Assembly (NCBI GenBank): GCA_902583445.1
Contig: CACHVZ010000008.1
Location: forward strand, 1 to 42,905
Reading direction: 5' to 3'
DNA: 42,905 nucleotides
Origin: an uncultured Bacteroidota bacterium
GTDB taxonomy: Bacteria; Bacteroidota; Bacteroidia; Flavobacteriales; Flavobacteriaceae
Shown one piece after another: positions 19,779 to 28,572 of the stretch. Position 1 is the first letter of the stretch. Every line of letters starts with the position of its first letter. The notes under the pieces were generated by a model. It saw only the letters and a program-made list of their open reading frames with translations, had not been told where the DNA came from and ran no database searches. The translations under genes and the position numbers were made by a program.

Positions 19779-20753
19779 TTGACTAATTCTGAAATAATTA
19801 AAAATACTGCACTGAACACATTAAATCTTGAATCCAAATCTATTTTAAATCTCTCGAAAATTATAGATTCAAACTTCTGTAGAATTGTTCAATTATTAAA
19901 GGATTGTCGTGGTAAGATAGTCTTAACAGGTATAGGTAAAAGTGCAATTATAGGAATGAAAATCTCAGCAACTTTAAATTCTACTGGATCAAAATCAATT
20001 TTTTTACATCTAGGAGATGCTCTTCATGGAGATATGGGTGTCATAGGAAAAGAGGATGTAGTAATTTGTCTATCTAAAAGTGGTGAATCAAGTGAAATAG
20101 TTTCAATTTCAAACTACTTAAATAAAGCTAACATTAAGCTGATTGGTATATCTTGTCAAAAAGATTCTTCTCTGGAGAAAATGTCCGATATGTTTATTCA
20201 TACTGATATAGAAAAAGAAGCATGTCACAATAATTTAGCTCCAACAACCAGTTCAACTTGTCATCTTGCTATTGGAGATGCAATTGCAATGGCAATTCAA
20301 AAATTAAAGGGTTTTTCTCCGAATGAATTTGGAGAATATCACCCATCTGGAAGTCTAGGAAAGAAGCTTAATCTTTCATTAAAGAGTTTAGTTGATAATA
20401 GAAGATTACCTGTAGTTAATCCATTATCATCTTTTGCAGAAGTTATAAATGAAATTTCATCTAAAATGTATGGAGCTACAGCAGTATTAAAAGATGAAGA
20501 GATTGTTGGAATAATTACTGATGGAGATATAAGAAGGGTAATTGAAAAAAGAAAGAATATAGAGGATATAAAAGCCTCTGAATTTATGGGTAACAATCCT
20601 AAAGTTTTAAATTCAGATATTTTGGCTAGTGAAGCATTAAAAATTATGAAGAAAAATAATATTAGCCAGGTTTTAGTTACTGATTACAATAATATTTTTA
20701 TCGGAGTCGTTCATATTTTAGAAATTATCAAACAAGGCATAAACAATGAGTAA
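19779..20753 (+). CDS. kdsD: Arabinose-5-phosphate isomerase (KdsD/KpsF/GutQ family)
   Basis: It converts ribulose-5-phosphate to arabinose-5-phosphate, the first step to Kdo for LPS. The 324 residues contain a SIS domain (about 30-175) with GIGKSAIIGMKIS, LHLGDALHGDMG and SKSGESSE. A conserved HPSGSLGK follows, then a CBS pair (about 205-320, including GIITDGDIRR and a second repeat ending IGVVHILEI). Length is standard. The start is TTG 19779: no in-frame ATG exists upstream, and the first internal Met would cut the SIS domain. tatC overlaps its end by 8 nt and lptB follows, so this is an envelope operon; lptB links it to LPS transport. Confidence 0.94.
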   Translation: MTNSEIIKNTALNTLNLESKSILNLSKIIDSNFCRIVQLLKDCRGKIVLTGIGKSAIIGMKISATLNSTGSKSIFLHLGDALHGDMGVIGKEDVVICLSKSGESSEIVSISNYLNKANIKLIGISCQKDSSLEKMSDMFIHTDIEKEACHNNLAPTTSSTCHLAIGDAIAMAIQKLKGFSPNEFGEYHPSGSLGKKLNLSLKSLVDNRRLPVVNPLSSFAEVINEISSKMYGATAVLKDEEIVGIITDGDIRRVIEKRKNIEDIKASEFMGNNPKVLNSDILASEALKIMKKNNISQVLVTDYNNIFIGVVHILEIIKQGINNE

Positions 20754-21543
20754 TTCAAAAGACATGTCTTTTCTAGATCACTTAGAAGAACTAAGGTGGC
20801 ATATTATAAGATCCACAATAGCGGTTTTATTAGTGGCAGTTGTAGCATTTTTAGCCAAGGATTTAATTTTTGATCAAATAATATTTGGACCTAAAAGAGG
20901 AAATTTTGTTAGTTATGAATTATTTTGTTCAATTTCTCAGTCATTTGGTGGTAATGCCTTTTGCTTTGAAGAACTTCCATTTAGAGTTCAAAGCAGAACA
21001 GTTTCAGGGCAATTTTCCGCTCACCTTTGGACATCTATTTTAGCTGGATTTATTATTTCATTTCCTTACGTAATTTATGAATTTTGGAAATTTATAAGCC
21101 CGGGGTTATACAGAAAGGAAAAAGAAGGTACAAGAGGTTTTATTATTATTTCATCATTACTTTTTTTTATTGGTGTTCTGTTTGGATATTATATTGTAAC
21201 TCCATTGTCCATAAATTTTCTTGGAAATTACACTATTAGTTCAGAGGTTTTCAATGATTTTGATTTAAGTAGCTATATTGGTCTTTTAAGAGCATCTGTA
21301 CTAGCGTCAGGTTTAATATTTGAGCTTCCGATTATTATCCATTATTTGACAAAAGTAGGTATAGTCACTCCAGATTTTTTAAAAAGAAATAGAAAATTTG
21401 CTCTCGTTATAGTGTTAAGTCTTTCTGCAATTATTACTCCACCTGATATAGCTAGCCAAATTATAGTAAGTATACCTATTTTAATACTTTATGAAATAAG
21501 TATTATTATTTCAAAAATTGGATATAAAAAATTAAATACATAA
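20746..21543 (+). CDS. tatC: Twin-arginine translocase subunit TatC
   Basis: TatC is the core receptor of the Tat pathway, which exports folded proteins. The 265 residues show the family opening MSFLDHLEELRWHIIRS (7-23) before helix 1, the cytoplasmic motif YEFWKFISPGLYRKEK and six hydrophobic helices ending IIVSIPILILYEISIII. There is a longer first periplasmic loop (about 45-90) than in E. coli, with the EELPFRVQSRT segment. It overlaps kdsD by 8 nt and is followed 10 nt later by lptB. tatA/tatB genes are not in the window. Confidence 0.96.
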   Translation: MSNSKDMSFLDHLEELRWHIIRSTIAVLLVAVVAFLAKDLIFDQIIFGPKRGNFVSYELFCSISQSFGGNAFCFEELPFRVQSRTVSGQFSAHLWTSILAGFIISFPYVIYEFWKFISPGLYRKEKEGTRGFIIISSLLFFIGVLFGYYIVTPLSINFLGNYTISSEVFNDFDLSSYIGLLRASVLASGLIFELPIIIHYLTKVGIVTPDFLKRNRKFALVIVLSLSAIITPPDIASQIIVSIPILILYEISIIISKIGYKKLNT

Positions 21544-21553
21544 TATTTGTTAG

Positions 21554-22288
21554 ATGATTCTAAGCGCAAGAGACATATCAAAATCTTATAGAGGAAGAAA
21601 AGTAGTTAATAATATTTCAATTGAAGTAAATCAAGGAGAAATTGTTGGTTTACTTGGCCCAAATGGTGCTGGAAAGACCACATCATTTTATATGATTGTT
21701 GGAATAATAAAGCCTGAACAAGGTAATATTTTTCTTGATAAAGAAGTTATCTCTACATACCCTATGTATCAAAGAGCTCAAAAAGGAATAGGATATCTTG
21801 CTCAAGAAGAATCAGTCTTCAGAAAGCTTTCTGTTGAGGATAATATACTAGGTGTTTTAGAATTTTCAGATCTCTCTAAAAATCAACAGAAAGAGAAAGC
21901 TCAACAATTGATGGAGGAGTTTGGATTAATAAACATTAGAAAAAATAGAGGTGATCTTTTATCTGGTGGTGAAAGAAGAAGAACTGAGATTGCTAGAGCT
22001 CTGGCAAATAACCCAAACTTTTTATTATTAGACGAACCTTTTGCTGGTGTTGATCCTATAGCAGTAGAAGATATCCAATCGATTATATCTGTCCTAAAAA
22101 AGAAAAATATTGGAATCCTTATTACAGATCACAATGTTCAAGAAACACTTGCAATTACGGATCGAACTTATTTGATGTTTGAAGGAAAAATATTAAAAGA
22201 GGGTATTCCAGAAGATCTTGCAAAAGATGAAATTGTCAGAAAATTATACTTAGGTAAAAGTTTTGAATTTAAAAGAAAAAAAATATAG
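21554..22288 (+). CDS. lptB: LPS export ABC transporter ATP-binding protein LptB
   Basis: This cytoplasmic ATPase powers LptB2FG, which extracts LPS from the inner membrane. The 244 residues carry Walker A GPNGAGKT (35-42), a Q-loop in GYLAQEESVFRKLS, signature LSGGE (135-139) with RRRTEIARAL, and Walker B LLLDE (156-160) in LLLDEPFAGVDP. The switch histidine is in ITDHNVQETL. The PFAGVDPIAV motif is typical of LptB rather than amino-acid uptake ATPases. It is the third gene after kdsD and tatC and converges on pssA with only 6 nt between the stops. Confidence 0.96.
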   Translation: MILSARDISKSYRGRKVVNNISIEVNQGEIVGLLGPNGAGKTTSFYMIVGIIKPEQGNIFLDKEVISTYPMYQRAQKGIGYLAQEESVFRKLSVEDNILGVLEFSDLSKNQQKEKAQQLMEEFGLINIRKNRGDLLSGGERRRTEIARALANNPNFLLLDEPFAGVDPIAVEDIQSIISVLKKKNIGILITDHNVQETLAITDRTYLMFEGKILKEGIPEDLAKDEIVRKLYLGKSFEFKRKKI

Positions 22289-22294
22289 TTTAAT

Positions 22295-23053
22295 TCATAA
22301 TAAAGACCAAAGATTCCTTAAAACATTTACGAAAAGATAGAGTATTATTATTAGACAAAATCCACCGATTCCAAAAATTAAAATTATTGGTATACTTAGA
22401 ACTATAGTAAGAATTTTGAAAATATTATAATCATATTTTCTTAAAGAAATTCTTAATGAAAATAGTCTAAAAGGAACATTCATAAGAATAAAACTTGATA
22501 CGACTAATAGAATTAAAGTGTAATTATTAAGAAAATATTCCTTAGAATCAAGAAAATAGTAATGCTCCATTAAGATTGGAAATGAGGCAAAAAATAGAGC
22601 ATTAGCAGGGGTTGGCAAACCTTCGAATTCATCAGTGTAGTCAATAGTATTAAATTTAGCTAGTCTAAGGGCAGAGCCTAGAGTAATAATAAAAGCTACA
22701 AATGCAATTGGGGAGATTGAGAAAATTAGATTTAGATCTATAATTGGTTCTAAGTTTAGGTCCAAATTAAAATCTGTAACACGATTTCCCGATAATTTAA
22801 ATAACTGATATACGATAATACCGGGAACAACTCCACTTGTAACAATATCAGAAAGAGAATCTAAGTGCTTACCAAATTCTGATTCAGCATTTAACATTCT
22901 TGCAACAATGCCATCTAAGTAATCAAAAAAAACTCCTAATAATACAAGAATTAAAACTGCCTCAAATTGAAATTGGAATGCGAAAGCAATTGAAAAACAA
23001 CCACATATAAGATTAAGTATTGTGAGAGTATTAGGAACAAAGGCTTTTATCAT
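22295..23053 (-). CDS. pssA: CDP-diacylglycerol--serine O-phosphatidyltransferase
   Basis: This membrane enzyme makes phosphatidylserine, the precursor of phosphatidylethanolamine. The CDP-alcohol phosphotransferase signature DG(x)2AR(x)8G(x)3D(x)3D is complete: D47-G48, A51-R52, G61, D65, D69. There are about seven or eight hydrophobic segments over 252 residues, with the typical start IKAFVPNTLTILNLICG and the GLPTPANALFF motif that marks PssA. It is a single gene between convergent lptB and divergent lnt. Confidence 0.95.
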   Translation of the reverse strand: MIKAFVPNTLTILNLICGCFSIAFAFQFQFEAVLILVLLGVFFDYLDGIVARMLNAESEFGKHLDSLSDIVTSGVVPGIIVYQLFKLSGNRVTDFNLDLNLEPIIDLNLIFSISPIAFVAFIITLGSALRLAKFNTIDYTDEFEGLPTPANALFFASFPILMEHYYFLDSKEYFLNNYTLILLVVSSFILMNVPFRLFSLRISLRKYDYNIFKILTIVLSIPIILIFGIGGFCLIIILYLFVNVLRNLWSLL

Positions 23054-23120
23054 GATATATATATTCCAATTTATAAAAAAATTGTAATATTAATATTATA
23101 AAGTATTTAAACTTATTAAA

Positions 23121-24728
23121 GTGAGTAGACTTATCATTTATTCTTTACTATCGGGTATTTTATTAGCATCTTCATGGCCAGTAAATGGATTTACTCCGTT
23201 AATATTTATAAGTCTAATTCCTTTACTTTACGTTGAAGACATAATTAGTAAGGATAGCTATCAAAAGAAGAATATTAGGTTGTTCTTTTACTCCTATTTG
23301 TCATTCCTAATATGGAATCTCTTTACAACATGGTGGATTGTACACACAACTTTACCTGGTGCAATTTTTGCTAATGTTGTAAACTCATCATTTTATTCAA
23401 TTATCTTCTTATTATACAGCAGAGTAAAGAGGAAGATTGACTACAAAGCAGGACTTTTGTTCTTAATAACATTCTGGATTTCTTTTGAAAAATTTCATTT
23501 AAATTGGGAATTCTCATGGCCTTGGCTCAATTTAGGTAATGTATTCTCTGAAAGAATAAACTGGATTCAATGGTATGAATTCACAGGAAGTTTTGGAGGA
23601 ACCCTTTGGGTATTATGTTCTAATGTTTTTCTTTTTAGTCTCATAAAAAGTTTTTATGAATTTGTTGATAAAAGAAGATTTTATATAAGATTATTTGCGA
23701 GATCGGTTTTGATTTGTGTTCCAATCTTAATTTCATCCATAGTTAAACCTTCTGTTAAATTAGGTGAAGAGTTTAAGGTCTTATTAACTCAGCCTAGAAT
23801 AGATCCGTGGGCATTTAAATATAGAAATTCATCAACAAATCTTGATTATTTTGAAACATTTAAAGAGCTAACATATAATAAATTAAAATCAGATCAATAT
23901 GATTTTATCATAGCACCCGAAACATTCTTTTCTGAAGGTTATGGCGAAAATTTAGACTATTTTGAATATACCAAGCTTCATGATAGTCTCAGTAATTTTC
24001 TTGATGAATTTAAAAACACAAATCTTATCTCAGGTATTCAATTTTTTAAATTATATCAAAATAAAGAGAATAAGCCTTCAAAAACAGCAAATTTTGTTAG
24101 AGATAAACTATGGGTAGATTATTATAATTCCTCAATAAATTTTTCTTCAGATCAAGGATTCGAATACAATCATAAGACTAAATTAGTTGTTGGTAGTGAA
24201 TATATGCCTCTCAAGTCTTTTCTTGAGCCACTACTTGGAAATGTAATGATTGATTTAGGTGGAACTACTGTTTCAAAAGGTGTTCAACATCCATCTGATA
24301 GAAAATTATTTAAACATTCAAATAAAGATCTAAAAACTGTACCCATAGTTTGTTATGAAACTATTTATGGAGAGTACGTGGCTGAATATGTTAATTTGGG
24401 TGCAAATTTTATTACTATAATAACTAATGATGCTTGGTGGTTTGATTCTCCTGGGCACAGACATCTTGTAAGTTATGCTAGATTAAGAGCAATAGAAAAT
24501 AGAAGATATATTGTTAGAAGTGCAAATTCTGGTGTTTCTACAATTATTAATGAGTTTGGGGAATATCAAGCTAAATTACCATTTGATAATAAAGGTACAT
24601 TATCAGGAAAAGCATATACAATTGATAAAAGAACTTTTTACAGTAAGAATGGGGATTACATTGCAAGGATAAGTATTCTAATTTCAATTTTACTTCTACT
24701 AATTTCATTTTCTAAGCTAAAAAAATAA
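23121..24728 (+). CDS. lnt: Apolipoprotein N-acyltransferase
   Basis: This inner-membrane enzyme adds the third acyl chain to lipoproteins. The N-terminal half (1-210) is hydrophobic with the WPWLNLGN motif (133-140). The C-terminal nitrilase-like domain has the triad E267 in APETFF, K352 in YNHKTKLV and C411 in VPIVCYETIYG, followed by ITNDAWW and RAIENRRY. The lysine loop reads KTKLVVGSEYMP instead of the proteobacterial LVPFGE, which I believe is normal in Bacteroidota. The start is GTG 23121; 535 residues is a normal length. Confidence 0.94.
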   Translation: MSRLIIYSLLSGILLASSWPVNGFTPLIFISLIPLLYVEDIISKDSYQKKNIRLFFYSYLSFLIWNLFTTWWIVHTTLPGAIFANVVNSSFYSIIFLLYSRVKRKIDYKAGLLFLITFWISFEKFHLNWEFSWPWLNLGNVFSERINWIQWYEFTGSFGGTLWVLCSNVFLFSLIKSFYEFVDKRRFYIRLFARSVLICVPILISSIVKPSVKLGEEFKVLLTQPRIDPWAFKYRNSSTNLDYFETFKELTYNKLKSDQYDFIIAPETFFSEGYGENLDYFEYTKLHDSLSNFLDEFKNTNLISGIQFFKLYQNKENKPSKTANFVRDKLWVDYYNSSINFSSDQGFEYNHKTKLVVGSEYMPLKSFLEPLLGNVMIDLGGTTVSKGVQHPSDRKLFKHSNKDLKTVPIVCYETIYGEYVAEYVNLGANFITIITNDAWWFDSPGHRHLVSYARLRAIENRRYIVRSANSGVSTIINEFGEYQAKLPFDNKGTLSGKAYTIDKRTFYSKNGDYIARISILISILLLLISFSKLKK

Positions 24729-24735
24729 TTTTTTC

Positions 24736-24765
24736 TTGGAATATTGAAGTTTTAATATACTTTTG
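24736..24765 (+). promoter_or_regulatory. Bacteroidota-type promoter before DUF2795-secA
   Basis: TTG (24736-24738) is followed after 19 nt by TACTTTTG (24758-24765). This is the best-spaced TTG / TAnnTTTG pair seen in the window, 13 nt before the ATG at 24779. Confidence 0.55.
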
Positions 24766-24778
24766 AAAAAAATTAAGA

Positions 24779-25000
24779 ATGTACTGGACATTAGAACTTG
24801 CAAATTACTTAAGTGATGCTCCTTGGCCAGCCTCGAAAGACGAGCTTATTGACTTTTCAATTAGAACTGGTGCTCCTCTTGAGGTAGTAGAGAATCTTCA
24901 ATCTTTAGAGGATGAAGGTGATGTATACGATTCCATAGAGGAAATTTGGCCAGACTATCCCACAGAAGAAGATTACCTCTGGAATGAAGATGAGTATTAA
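24779..25000 (+). CDS. DUF2795 family small acidic protein next to secA
   Basis: This is a 73-residue, very acidic protein with no signal peptide or membrane helix. It opens MYWTLELANYLSDAPWPA and contains KDELIDFSIRTGAP, matching the DUF2795 pattern I know from Bacteroidota, where a copy often precedes secA. DUF2795 resembles a small helical, winged-helix-like unit, but no function is established. secA starts 54 nt downstream. A well-spaced promoter lies just upstream, so both may share one transcript. Confidence 0.82.
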   Translation: MYWTLELANYLSDAPWPASKDELIDFSIRTGAPLEVVENLQSLEDEGDVYDSIEEIWPDYPTEEDYLWNEDEY

Positions 25001-25032
25001 TCTTATTTAATTTTAATTGTTTATTTTTTTGA

Positions 25033-25040
25033 TAAATTTG
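25033..25040 (+). promoter_or_regulatory. Putative -7 box (TAAATTTG) before secA
   Basis: TAAATTTG matches TAnnTTTG and lies 14 nt before the secA ATG. The nearest TTG (25017-25019) is 13 nt upstream, which is short, so this is a weak candidate for a second promoter. Confidence 0.3.
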
Positions 25041-25054
25041 AAATAAAAATTGGC

Positions 25055-28000
25055 ATGTCCATTGTTAACTCACTTTTAAAGGTCTTTCTTGGCGATAAAT
25101 CAGGTAAAGATCTTAAAAAGCTTACTCCACTTGTTGATGAGATAAATAAACATTTCATTGGATTGTCATCTTTATCAAATGATGAGTTAAGAGACAAAAC
25201 TCATAATTTTAAGAAGATTATATCTAACAAAACCACTGAATTAGTTTCTTCACTTAAGAAATTAAATGAATCAATAACTAATGAATCCTCAAACATTGAA
25301 AAAGAAAAATTATTTAGTGAGGTAGAAATAGTTGAAAAAGATCTATCAGAAACAAAGACTCAAGTTCTTGATGAAATATTACCTGAGGCATTTGCTGTAG
25401 TTAAGGAAACCGCAAGGAGATTTTATGAAAATGAATCTGTAAAAGTTTCTGCTTCAGAATTTGATAAAGAGATAGGTTCAAAAAAATCATACGTTACAAT
25501 TGATGGTGAAAGTGCTATATGGAAGAACTTATGGGATGCTGCAGGTAAGAATGTATTATGGGATATGATTCACTATGATGTCCAGCTAATTGGTGGTATA
25601 GTTCTTCATCAAGGTAAAATTGGAGAAATGCAAACAGGTGAGGGTAAAACACTTGTCTCTACTTTACCAATTTATCTTAATGCTTTAACAGGGGATGGAG
25701 TCCATCTTGTAACTGTAAATGATTATCTGGCTAAAAGAGATAGTGCATGGATGGGTCCAATATTTGAGTTTCATGGACTAAGAGTAGATTGTATAGATCA
25801 TCATAAACCTAATTCTCCTGAAAGAAGAAGTGCTTATAATGCAGATATTACATACGGAACAAATAATGAATTTGGATTTGATTATTTGAGAGATAACATG
25901 TCTCACTCTTTGGATGATATTGTTCAAAGAAAGCACAACTATGCTATTATTGATGAGGTAGACTCTGTACTAATTGATGATGCTAGAACTCCTTTGATAA
26001 TTTCAGGTCCAACTAAAGATGGTGATAGACATGAGTTTGATAACCTAAAGCCTAAAATTCAAAATCTTGTTTCTCTTCAAAAAACTTATTTATCAACCAC
26101 ATTAGCAGAAGCAAAATCCTTAATTAATAATTCTGATAATGAAAAGGGAGGATTCTTTCTGTATAGAGTATTTAGAGGACTACCAAAGAATAAGCCTCTA
26201 ATTAAATTTTTGAGTGAAGAAGGTGTGAAGCAAATTCTACAAAAAACTGAGAATTTTTATATGCAGGATAATAATAGAGAAATGCATCAAATTGATCAGG
26301 AGCTTTATTTTACAATAGATGAAAAAAATAACCAAATTGAATTAACTGAAAAGGGTATAGAAACATTATCAAAAGACCTTGATGATAAGGACTTCTTTAT
26401 AATGCCAAACATAGCATCTGATATTGCAATTATTGAGAATAAAGGGCTTACACCTGAAGAAGAAGCTAAAGAAAAGAATGATCTTTTTAATGAATTTAAC
26501 ATCAAAAGTGAAAGAATTCATTCTATAAACCAACTGCTGAAGGCATTTACTCTTTTTGAAAAGGATGTTGAATATGTTGTTGTTGAGAATAAAGTTATGA
26601 TTGTTGATGAGCAGACGGGAAGGATTATGGATGGAAGGAGATATTCTGATGGGCTTCACCAAGCAATAGAAGCTAAGGAAAATGTAAAGATTGAGGCTGC
26701 AACTCAAACTTTTGCTACCATTACTTTACAAAATTATTTTAGACTATACTCTAAATTATCCGGTATGACTGGGACAGCTGTTACCGAAGCAGGTGAATTT
26801 TGGGAAATTTATAAGCTTGATGTAACGGAGATACCAACAAATCGACCAATAGCAAGAAAAGATCAGGATGACTTAATATATAAATCTAAGAGAGAAAAAT
26901 ATAACGCTATTATAAATGAAGTAATTAATCTGAGGAATCAAAAAAGACCTGTATTAATAGGTACTACTTCAGTTGAAATTTCTGAGTTACTAAGTAAAAT
27001 GTTAAATAGATCAGATATAAATCATAATGTTCTAAATGCTAAACTTCATAAAAAAGAAGCTGATATAGTTGCTGAAGCAGGAAATCCTGGAGTAGTAACT
27101 ATAGCAACTAATATGGCTGGTAGAGGTACTGATATTAAGTTAAGTAAAGAGGTTATTGATGCTGGTGGTCTTGCAATTATTGGAACAGAAAGACATGACT
27201 CTAGAAGAGTTGACAGACAGCTTAGAGGAAGATCTGGAAGACAAGGTGATCCTGGTAGTTCACAATTTTATGTTTCTTTCGAAGATAATCTAATGAGACT
27301 TTTTGGACAGGATAGAGTCGCAAATATAATGGATAGAATGGGTCTAAAAGATGGCGAAAATATTCAACACCCAATGGTTACAAAATCTATAGAAAGAGCT
27401 CAAAAGAAGGTTGAAGAAAATAATTTTGGTATAAGGAAAAGATTATTAGAATATGATGACGTAATGAATTCTCAGAGAAATATAATTTATACTCTTAGAA
27501 AAAATGCTCTAAGAGGTGATAAACTTCAAATTGATATTTCTAATATCATGTTTGACACAATTGAGGAGATAGTCAGGAATAACAAAGCAACAAATAACTA
27601 CAAGAATTATGAATTTGAATTAATTACTACATTTTCAATGACATCTCCTATTGATGAAAATGAATTTTTAGAATCAGATGAAGATATAATTGTAAATAAG
27701 CTTTTTGATGAGTTAAAAAAATTCTATGCTAACAAAAAAGAGCTTAACAGAGTAATAGCTCTACCTGTAATTAAAAATGTATACGAAAATAAAAGCAACT
27801 CATTTAAAAGGATTGTAGTTCCATTTACCGATGGAAAGAAAGTAATAAATATTGTTACCGATTTAGAGAAATCATATGAAAGTAACGGAGAGAATTTAAT
27901 TGAAGACTTTGAGAAAAGTATTTCACTTGCAATAATTGATGAAAAATGGAAAAATCATCTTAGAAAAATGGATGAATTAAAACAGTCAGTTCAACTAGCA

Positions 28001-28414
28001 GTTCACGAGCAAAAAGATCCTCTTTTAATATATAAATTTGAAGCTTATGAACTTTTTAAATCAATGATTCATGTTCTAAATAAAGAATTACTTTCTTTCT
28101 TATTTAAATCAAATCTTCCAAATAATCAAGGAAATATAAAAGATGCTGGATCAAATATGAGTACTAAAAATGATTTCAAGACATCAAAAGAAGAAAGCTT
28201 AAATAGTGATCAATTAGCCGAAAGAGCGAGAAGTATTGGTGCAAGTGCAAGTCAAAATTCTCAGAGGGTTGAAACCATAACAAGGGAACTTCCAAAAATT
28301 GGTAGAAACGAAAAAGTTGAAATACAAAACTCCTCAACAGGAGAGAAAAGATTACTAAAGTTTAAGCAAGCTGAAAAACTTATTCAAAATGGTGAATGGG
28401 AGATTAAAAAGTAG
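25055..28414 (+). CDS. secA: Preprotein translocase ATPase SecA (long Bacteroidota form)
   Basis: SecA is the ATPase that drives unfolded proteins through SecYEG. It has 1119 residues against about 900 in E. coli. Seen: Walker A MQTGEGKT (about 192-199), the VNDYLAKRDSAWM segment, GTNNEFGFDYLRDN, the DEAD-like IIDEVDSVLIDDARTPL (about 299-315), ATNMAGRGTDI, and GTERHDSRRVDRQLRGRSGRQGDPG-type motif VI. Extra length lies partly between about 330 and 470 and near the N-terminus (about 60-100). The C-terminus lacks the CxCxSG(x)8CH zinc motif that binds SecB and lipids; it ends in a Lys-rich GEKRLLKFKQAEKL instead. It follows DUF2795 and is monocistronic before the gltB promoter region. Confidence 0.97.
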   Translation: MSIVNSLLKVFLGDKSGKDLKKLTPLVDEINKHFIGLSSLSNDELRDKTHNFKKIISNKTTELVSSLKKLNESITNESSNIEKEKLFSEVEIVEKDLSETKTQVLDEILPEAFAVVKETARRFYENESVKVSASEFDKEIGSKKSYVTIDGESAIWKNLWDAAGKNVLWDMIHYDVQLIGGIVLHQGKIGEMQTGEGKTLVSTLPIYLNALTGDGVHLVTVNDYLAKRDSAWMGPIFEFHGLRVDCIDHHKPNSPERRSAYNADITYGTNNEFGFDYLRDNMSHSLDDIVQRKHNYAIIDEVDSVLIDDARTPLIISGPTKDGDRHEFDNLKPKIQNLVSLQKTYLSTTLAEAKSLINNSDNEKGGFFLYRVFRGLPKNKPLIKFLSEEGVKQILQKTENFYMQDNNREMHQIDQELYFTIDEKNNQIELTEKGIETLSKDLDDKDFFIMPNIASDIAIIENKGLTPEEEAKEKNDLFNEFNIKSERIHSINQLLKAFTLFEKDVEYVVVENKVMIVDEQTGRIMDGRRYSDGLHQAIEAKENVKIEAATQTFATITLQNYFRLYSKLSGMTGTAVTEAGEFWEIYKLDVTEIPTNRPIARKDQDDLIYKSKREKYNAIINEVINLRNQKRPVLIGTTSVEISELLSKMLNRSDINHNVLNAKLHKKEADIVAEAGNPGVVTIATNMAGRGTDIKLSKEVIDAGGLAIIGTERHDSRRVDRQLRGRSGRQGDPGSSQFYVSFEDNLMRLFGQDRVANIMDRMGLKDGENIQHPMVTKSIERAQKKVEENNFGIRKRLLEYDDVMNSQRNIIYTLRKNALRGDKLQIDISNIMFDTIEEIVRNNKATNNYKNYEFELITTFSMTSPIDENEFLESDEDIIVNKLFDELKKFYANKKELNRVIALPVIKNVYENKSNSFKRIVVPFTDGKKVINIVTDLEKSYESNGENLIEDFEKSISLAIIDEKWKNHLRKMDELKQSVQLAVHEQKDPLLIYKFEAYELFKSMIHVLNKELLSFLFKSNLPNNQGNIKDAGSNMSTKNDFKTSKEESLNSDQLAERARSIGASASQNSQRVETITRELPKIGRNEKVEIQNSSTGEKRLLKFKQAEKLIQNGEWEIKK

Positions 28415-28486
28415 TTTTAATATATAATTTCCAAACATTTCAACATTTAGTATGGATATCTCATTTTTTTCATACTTTTTTTATCA

Positions 28487-28504
28487 TTTTAATAATTATT
28501 AAAA
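28487..28504. repeat. 18-bp perfect AT palindrome upstream of gltB
   Basis: TTTTAATAATTATTAAAA is its own reverse complement. It lies in the 158-nt secA-gltB gap, about 70 nt before the gltB promoter box. It could be an operator or a weak structure for secA 3' ends, but it is pure AT and chance is possible. Confidence 0.35.
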
Positions 28505-28554
28505 ATTAATCATTGGTTTTACTTACATAGATTTCAGGAGAAACTTCATAATTT

Positions 28555-28562
28555 TAAATTTG
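28555..28562 (+). promoter_or_regulatory. Putative -7 box (TAAATTTG) before gltB
   Basis: TAAATTTG matches TAnnTTTG and ends 10 nt before the gltB ATG, so the leader would be very short. I see no good -33 TTTG. The rest of 28415-28572 holds T-runs and an AT palindrome but no gene. Confidence 0.4.
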
Positions 28563-28572
28563 TAAGTTCAAT

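Noticed and set aside
25051-25065. Second -24/-12-like sequence (TGGCATGTCCATTGT) near secA
   Set aside because: It overlaps the secA start codon, so it could not drive secA, and the final C of TTGC is replaced by T. It shows that near matches can arise by chance.
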